Below, piece by piece: positions 57,949 through 64,000 of a stretch of 64,000 nucleotides of DNA (positions within the stretch are counted from its first letter, which is position 1; each line of letters begins with the position of its first letter). The DNA lies in contig CM031614.1 of assembly GCA_018398815.1 (NCBI GenBank), forward strand, positions 47,963,681-48,027,680, in the 5' to 3' direction. This DNA comes from Conus ventricosus. Lineage: Eukaryota; Mollusca; Gastropoda; Neogastropoda; Conidae. The notes under the pieces are model-generated. The model saw only the letters and a list, made by a program, of their open reading frames with translations, was not told the origin of the DNA and made no database searches. Made by a program: the position numbers and the translations under genes.

Positions 57949-60397
57949 ATCACTATTTTGATAAATGGTTAGAGTTGAGTGGTAACGAAGAAGGAGTTCG
58001 CTGAATTGAAAGAGCTGGTTATGAAGGAACAGATTTTGTCAGGTTGCGGCCTGAGTTAACCATACATTTGAAAGAGAGACAGCCAGAGACAGCAGGGGAG
58101 TTGTTGAAGTTCGCAGGGTGTATAGAGAGGCACGTTTGGGCACTAAGGTGCAGGAGAAACAGGTGCCAGGCACAGGTGAGAAGAGTGCAAGGAGACTAGG
58201 GGAGTTTTCTGCACAGTCTGCAAACCAGTGGTGGGGCAGAAAGGAGGACAAAGGGACAATAGGGTTTCATTTGTCACAAGAAGGGACATGTGGCGAGGGA
58301 TTGTCGCATGAGGTTCCAGAAGGCAGCAGCCTTGCAAGAGGTGGATAAGGGTCGCCAGGGAAACGACCTGCAGTGGAACCAACAGGGATCCAATCTGAAG
58401 AGGGTGGAGTGCAGCCTATGGCTAGCACTGACAGCAGTCAGTGTCAGGGATGGAGGGCACTAGGCTGAGTGGTTCGTTACCAGTGGAAGAAGGGTGGATT
58501 GGCCACAGAGGGTGAAAGTGTTACGGGACACTGGTTGTTCATGCGGTGTGGTGAGAACAACGCTGGTCGAGAAGGGGATTTGACAGGGCAAATCCAGACC
58601 TGTACTCTAATCGATGGCACATGTGAGGGAGTTTCCAGTTGCTAAGATAGAAGTACGTACCCTTACTTCTCAGCGAGATTGTCTGCGTTGGTGATGGAGA
58701 AACCCCTTCATGATTTGATCATTGGAAATATTCCAGGGGCAAGGGATCCAGGGGATCCTGGTTGTTGACTGCTACAGGTGCAGCAGTTCAAACACGGAGC
58801 AAGAAGGAGAAAAGGTTGATAAACCGTTAGTCGCTCCAGGAAGGAAGTGGGCATAGATGTGTCGCCTGATGAGTTTAGGGCAGCACAGGAACAAGACCCT
58901 TCACTCGTGAAGTCTTGGGAGTTGGCAAGAGGTGGAGAAAAACAGGTGGTTTAGAGGAGGTGAGACAGAATTTCTTGTGAAAGGCGGGCTGTTGTACCGA
59001 GTGTTCACCAAGGGGAAGACAGGTAAGGTGACCACTCAGTTAGAGGTACCAGCAGTGTTATCGTGACACTGTCATGTCAGTGGGTCACGAGTCGCTCATG
59101 GCGGGTCATCTCGGCACCAGCAAAACGGCTGACCGAATCTTTGATGATTTTCATTGGCCAGAGCAATGGCAGACATACAGCGGTTCTGCATGTCATGTGA
59201 CGTGTGTCAAAGGTCAGCCACAAGAGGGGTGAAGAGGAAGGCGCCTCTTAAACATCCCCCTTAATTGACACACCATTCAGGAGAGTGGCTATTGATCTGA
59301 TTGGCCCAATCTCGCCCTGTTCCAAAGGTGGGCACAGGTATGAGACATGTAAGTTTGCAAGGGAAGGTTTGCAGGAGCTAGGGTCGTTCAGAAGAAGCAA
59401 TATGACAGGAAGGTGAGGAAGCAATCCCTCAAGGCGGGAGATCAAGTCCTGGTACTGCTTCCCACGGGTCACAACAAGCTGCTGATGCATTGGAAAGGAC
59501 CATCACCATCACTGAAAAGGTTCGGTCGGGATTACCGAATTGATGTGAATGGGAGACCAAAACTTTTCCATGCGAATTTTCTCCGCAAATAATTCAGCGT
59601 GAGACTCAGCACATAGGCGCAGCAGCAATCATTGATGAGGTGAAGGAGACCCAGCAGAAGAAGGGGAGATTTTGTTGCCTAAGTTTCCAGAAGAGTCATA
59701 CAGGGATGTGTCACGGTATGAAGGCCTAGACAGTAGGAGTTCTAGGTTTTGTTGTCGGAGGCGACACAAGGCAGCCAGAAAGGGAAAGGTGGAGAAGATG
59801 ATAAATTCAGAGAGACCAAAGACCAAAACAGAAGTCAGGAGTCTGCTAGGTTTTATTGGTTTCTATAGGGAGTTTGTTCCAAATTTCGCAGCAATCACGA
59901 GCCCTCTCAGTGATTTGGTCAAGGCAGGGAAACCGGCAGTGGTCGAGTGGTCAGATGCTGCAGAGCAAGCACTGCAGACGGTGTTGGAAAGACTAGGTTT
60001 CCGTCCCATCTTGAAGCTACCGGATAAGTCAAAACCATTTTTGTTGCGGACAGATGCATCAGGTGGTGGGATAGGTGCAGTATTGTTGCAGGAGCATGAA
60101 GGGGTCGAGTTCCCTGTGAGGTATGCTAGCAGGAAGTTGACAAAGTGTGAAGAAGGGTAAGCAACGGTGGAGAAGGAGTGTTTAGCTGTCGTGTGGGCCG
60201 TGCAGAAGTTCCACAAATACTTGTATGGGAAAGAGTTCGTGATAGAGACAGATCATCAACCACTCAAATTCCTGCAGGAGGCGCAGCTGAAAAACAGCAG
60301 GGTTCTGCGTTGGGCAATGGCACTGCAGCCCTACAGGTATCGAGTGCAGTACATTCCAGGTCGACAGAATGTCGGAGCTGACTATTTAAGCCGGTAG
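57949..60397 (+). pseudogene. Pol remnants: zinc knuckle, protease, integrase ends, RT thumb, RNase H
   Basis: In order: an ICHKKGHVARDCRM knuckle (about 58,270-58,310, first Cys lost); protease VLRDTGCSCGVVRTTLVEKG (about 58,525-58,580) and LHDLIIGNIPGAR (about 58,708); integrase zinc part FCMSCDVCQRSATRGVKRK and VAIDLIGPIS (59,180-59,310). The integrase C-terminal segment YDRKVRKQSLKAGDQVLVLL ends at NGRPKLFHANFLRK (59,590). Then come the RT thumb TKTEVRSLLGFIGFYREFVP (59,825-59,885) and RNase H RTDASGGGIGAVLLQE and ETDHQPLKFLQEA. One in-frame TAA lies at 60,158-60,160 and the end is at 60,395-60,397. The integrase DDE core and RT palm are absent. Confidence 0.85.
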
Positions 60398-60992
60398 TCT
60401 AGCAAGCTGCAACTCAGAGGAAGTCAGTCATATCCGGGGTGCTTTGTTGTAATATGTGTTGATTACAGTTATGTTGATTGGATATGGGTTCATTCCCAGT
60501 TGGCTATGGTTCATATTTTCTTTGTGAGACTTGTTCATATTTATTGTGTGAGACTGTTCATATTTTCTTTGTGAGACTTGCTCATGTGAATGTAGTTATG
60601 CTTGGAGCATACAGTCGCTTGTGTAGTGATGCATTATTTGCAATAAGTGAGGATGGAGATTCCTCAGTGAAGTGTCATGGATCGTGATCAATTATATTGT
60701 GCTTTTCATAGAAATTGTGAAGAGAAGATGTGGCAAATCCGCAGGTAGGAGAATTGCATAAGTGCGCACAGGGGTTGTTATAAAATGAGTTGAAATACGC
60801 AAGAGCGCACGTCAATGATAACTCATTGGAGTGGTATTCACTAATGATATATTTATAATTTATAAACCGTTGGTTGTAAAGTATTTTTCAAACTTTGCAC
60901 GTGGAGCTGTGTGTCAGCAAATTCGGTTGTTGTCTTTTTTTGTACTGTTGATTTGAGACAATGCGGTGCATAGTCTTTTGCAAGGGGGAAAT
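60398..60992 (+). other. Non-coding 3' part of Gmr1-like element
   Basis: Contains a threefold repeat of GTTCATATTTTCTTTGTGAG-like sequence (60,510-60,580). Ends in the polypurine tract. No gene. Confidence 0.6.
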
Positions 60993-62422
60993 TGTCACGG
61001 TCAAAAATAAACACAACCAAATTCGTGGTCAATCGCCACCAGCCCAGTTGGACATAAGCTCTAACTCAAATATTCTGGGCATCAGGCAGACGGCCCCATG
61101 TGTTGGATCCAGCCAATTAAGCATAGGGGAGAGGCCCCACGGAGACGGTCTGTCCAGCCAGACGGACTAAGTAGCTGACCGACGCCTCGATGTCTGGTCA
61201 AACGAGTCTCGACGCCCGGATCAGACTCATCCGGCCAATTTGAGCACAGCGAGAGGCTAATCCTAATCTTCCACGGAGACAGCATCGGCCACATAGACAG
61301 TCGGAGTGGCTGACCAAAGTCTCAACAGGTCTGGGCCAGACTGATCTAGCCAATTTACGACGTCGCCGGAAAGGGAGAGGGAGAAGGGAGTGTGTGGTGG
61401 GGGTGAAATCAAGCTAATCAATTAAATGACCAATTGACCACCACAGAGAGTAAGGCGTGTAGGCGTGACTGTCATGATTTGAATATCCAATGGAATTAGA
61501 GGGAGATAACTTCGGGTACGAGGTGGTAAAAATACTGACCAATGGTACTGGCCCTTGGACACGGAGTTAGGGGGATAAAGTAATGCGTGAGTGAGAGAAC
61601 GGGGAGAACGAACAGAGAGACAGAGAGAGAGAGAGGTTCTGAGTGTAGGTCTGCTCGAGAGAGAAGCAGAGAGATGAGGGGAGGAGAGAAGAGAACCAAG
61701 TTGAGAGATTAGCACGAGATAGTCTGCAGAGGAAGGACTAAGGAGAGATGTGGAGAGAGAGAGTTGCTAACTAATGAAGAGAAAAAGAAAGAAAAGAAAA
61801 GGAAAAGAAAAGCAACCATGTCCATTTAATAGAGCAGACTAGGAGAGAGAGAGAGAGTGCAATGCGTTAATGCAGGAAGAAAGAAAGGAGAACAGATCGA
61901 TGTTGATAGTCACTGTTCCATCTAAACCGGGGGTTCGACCTCATACTTGGCCAGCGCCACTTTCATCGGCAGTCCAACCTGACCAACGCCAGCGGTCTGA
62001 CCTGACCAGTGCCAGCAGTCCAGCCTGACCGGTGCCAGCAGTCAAACCTGACCAATGCCAGCAGTTGTGTCGTGTTGTGAAAGTGACAGTGAAAAGAAAA
62101 AAAAAAGGAAAAGAAAAGACAGTGATTCGTGAATAGTTAAGATCACCTGGCCAGGTAAAGTAGAAATCTATTTATACCCGGGTTAGTTAATGATGTTTTA
62201 GATAAATGATTTTGTGAAGTTCAGGAAAGAGAGAATGTTTTATTTTGTTTGATTCCATATGCATTGATGTTTCGTTCTATGATCATGTGTAGTAAAGTTA
62301 TAGACTTTACTAGTGGTTTGATGTGACGAATGCATGATATATGAATGAGATTGTAAGCAAGCTGTGAGTGTGTTTGGGCTGTGCGCTAGTCCTTCCTCCA
62401 TCGACATCACCCGAGGTTGACA
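60993..62422 (+). repeat. 3' LTR of Gmr1-like element
   Basis: Near-identical partner of the 5' LTR, e.g. GGCCCCATGTGTTGG versus GGCCCATGTGTCGG. Followed by the CTCCG duplication. Confidence 0.92.
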
Positions 62423-63020
62423 CTCCGAGACAACTATAGTTATTTCTAAACTCGCGAAATATCAAACAATGGACTCAAAATCTTTGAGATGATTATATTA
62501 CTAAACTCCCGAAACATCAAAAACACAATCACTGCTAAAGACAATCATGTTTCCAGGCATTAAACATCGAACACACAATCATGGAAATAATCCTGAAACT
62601 AATCTCCTGAGACATTAAACATTGAAAAATCATTGAGACAATTACGCTACCAGACTTCAAACATTGACAACACGATCATTGAGATAATCTCATTCCTAAA
62701 AATCATTGAGACAATTACGTTACCTGACTTCAAACATTGACAAGACGATCATTGAGATAATCTCATTCCTAAACTCTTGAGATATCAAACATTGAACACA
62801 GTGTCACCGAGACAGTCATATTTTTAAACTCTTAAGACAACAAACATTGAACACACAATCATTAAGATGATTATATTTCTAAACTCCTGACACATCGAAC
62901 GCGCAGTCATTGAGGTAACTATATCACTTAACTCACGAGACACCAAACATTAAACATGCTATCACTGAAACTAAATTCCCGAGATATCAAACACAGAACA
63001 CACGACCATAGAAAAAACAA
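62423..63020. repeat. Satellite of about 55-60 bp units (continues 55,240-55,518)
   Basis: Units contain AAACATTGAACACACAATCA, TTGAGACAAT and CTAAACTCCTGAGACATC. Interrupted by the Gmr1-like element. One 60-bp step at about 62,620-62,770 is a recent, nearly exact duplication. Confidence 0.75.
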
Positions 63021-64000
63021 AACACACCTGAGAAACAACCAGAATAACCTAATACAGGACCTTGAAGGGAAAGCCAATTGACTAAACAAGCAGTTTTGTT
63101 CGGTTTTCTCAAATCCCAAGCCTTTAATTAACGTTAGAATAAAGATCTACTTGCAAAGCGAGACGACTGCAGGCGGAAATCTAAACAAATCTTAAATAAA
63201 TGTTAGCGAACCGCCCAGAGAACGTGGAAAAACGAGTTACAAGACAAAACACACAATCATTAAGATGTGTTTTGTCTTGTAACTCGTTTGTCCACGTTCT
63301 CTGGGCGGTTCGCTAACATTTATTTAAGATTTGGTTAGAATAAAGGATGATGATAAACTCCCTGAAATGCAAAACAACAAAGTAAACAAAGCAGGAGTAT
63401 TTAAGTTACTGACCAACATCAATGAAAACAAAGCTACTGGTCCTGATGGCGTTCCTGGCAAGCTCTTAAAAGTATGAGCCAATGAATTGAGTGAGGTATA
63501 CCAACTACTTTACCAAGCTTCACTGGACCAGGGAGTAATACTGATGAGTGGCGAGATGCGAGCATTGTTCCCTTATTCAAAATGGGTGACAAAACAAAAG
63601 CAGAGAACTATAGACCTGTATCTCTTACATCCATATCAGCAAAACTACTTGAACACATTATATATAGTAGCATAAAGGACCATCTTGACAAATATGACTT
63701 CTTAAATAACGCCCAGCATGGTTTTAGACAGCGAAGGAGTTGTGAGACTCAACTTATAACAACTCCCAATGATTTTAATAACTGTCTTAACAACAGACAG
63801 CAAATAGATGCAATTTTATTAGATTTTTCTAAAGCCTTGATAAGGTTGACCATGAGGGCCTGCTGCTTAACTTAGAACACATCGGCATTGTTCTTTGCTA
63901 AAATGGGCTAGATCATTCCTCGTTGGGAGAACGCAGAAAGTTGTTGTGGAAGGGTCGTCATCCCATTGTAAACCAGTCTTGTCAGGTGTACCACAGGGAA
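63020..64000 (+). pseudogene. Non-LTR reverse transcriptase (CR1-type), partial, runs off window
   Basis: LNKQFCSVFSNPKPLINV (about 63,085) is interrupted by the 189-bp foldback unit, then continues KLLTNINENKATGPDGVPGK. ENYRPVSLTSISAKLLEHI is at about 63,605. Next come QHGFRQRRSCETQLI and a damaged motif A (ILLDFSKAL). A GVPQG-type motif B is reached at the window edge. Stop codons and frame changes at 63,475, 63,550 and 63,840 show decay. Confidence 0.8.
63145..63333. mobile_element. 189-bp foldback element, relative of the 311-bp unit
   Basis: Flanked by a perfect 12-bp direct repeat GTTAGAATAAAG (63,133-63,144 and 63,334-63,345). It has the same single-copy tail (GCAAAGCGAGACGACTGCAG) and the same outer arms (AAATGTTAGCGAACCGCCC) as the unit at 50.2 kb, in the opposite orientation. 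The central hammerhead-like part is missing; the arms meet at ACACAATCATTAAGATGTGT. It is inserted in a reverse transcriptase frame. Confidence 0.82.

Larger units (their letters stand above)
55519..62422 (+). mobile_element. Gmr1-like Ty3/Gypsy LTR retrotransposon, internally deleted
   Basis: LTRs of 1,430 bp (55,519-56,948 and 60,993-62,422), TGTCACGG to GGTTGACA, with a perfect 5-bp target duplication CTCCG (55,514-55,518 and 62,423-62,427). A TGGCGAGCCTGCC primer-binding-like site begins 6 bp after the left LTR. The purine tract AAGGGGGAAA precedes the right LTR. Pol remnants lie in the order PR, INT, RT, RNase H, i.e. integrase before RT, as in Gmr1 elements. The INT catalytic core and most of RT are missing. 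Confidence 0.9.

Overview
The window is eukaryotic, from an invertebrate animal. It has short coding exons with GT/AG introns, long CA/GT, CT and TA microsatellites, and a dense mix of animal transposable elements. The only well-resolved host gene is the 3' end of a giant sarcomeric immunoglobulin-domain protein, best matched to twitchin. Together with GIY-YIG Penelope-like, CR1/L2, I-type, Tc1/mariner and Ty3/Gypsy elements, this suggests a lophotrochozoan, most likely a mollusc (perhaps a gastropod). The taxon is an inference from general features, not read from a marker gene.

Region 1 (about 600-23,722, + strand): thirteen exons with matching phases encode the segment after the twitchin kinase. 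The order is a linker, Ig1, Ig2, a Ser-rich linker, Ig3, Ig4, Ig5 and the C-terminus. A Ser/Glu/Thr-rich exon with its own stop (9,012-9,448) looks like an alternative last exon giving a shorter isoform. Introns carry an L2-type LINE (15.1-16.85 kb), a splice-donor-derived satellite (18.1-20.2 kb), a 57-60 bp tandem repeat and a near-intact Tc1/mariner element (20.83-22.36 kb). The last exon has an apparent 1-base frameshift.

Region 2 (24.1-39 kb): an AT-rich satellite is split by a 3.56-kb inverted-arm Penelope-like element with a 12-bp target duplication. A decayed Tc1-like element follows (31.46-33.09 kb). Next come a probable minus-strand terminal exon with its 3' UTR (33.17-34.58 kb) and a minus-strand exon with the FGSWTY signature of nicotinic-type Cys-loop receptors (37.28-37.40 kb).

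Region 3 (39.1-48.5 kb): short GTCTCATTGTGCCCCC-type arrays in opposite orientation bracket a CR1 LINE (minus strand, with the ATTCTGTG 3' tail) and a full-length Ty3/Gypsy element with 160-bp LTRs and a CTATG target duplication.

Region 4 (48.8-64 kb): a decayed non-LTR element (esterase-like ORF1, I-type ORF2 with RNase H) is interrupted by a 311-bp foldback element that carries hammerhead-like cores. Then come CA microsatellites, a possible second Cys-loop-receptor exon (minus), and a 6.9-kb LTR element with near-identical 1.43-kb LTRs and a CTCCG target duplication. Its pol remnants lie in the order protease, integrase, RT, RNase H, as in Gmr1. A satellite and a non-LTR RT, itself holding a second foldback element, close the window.

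Most of the window after 24 kb is mobile DNA. The most novel theme is a family of Penelope-type or retrozyme-like units (311 bp, 189 bp and 3.56 kb) that share inverted arms and 12-bp target duplications. The two largest also carry hammerhead-like cores.
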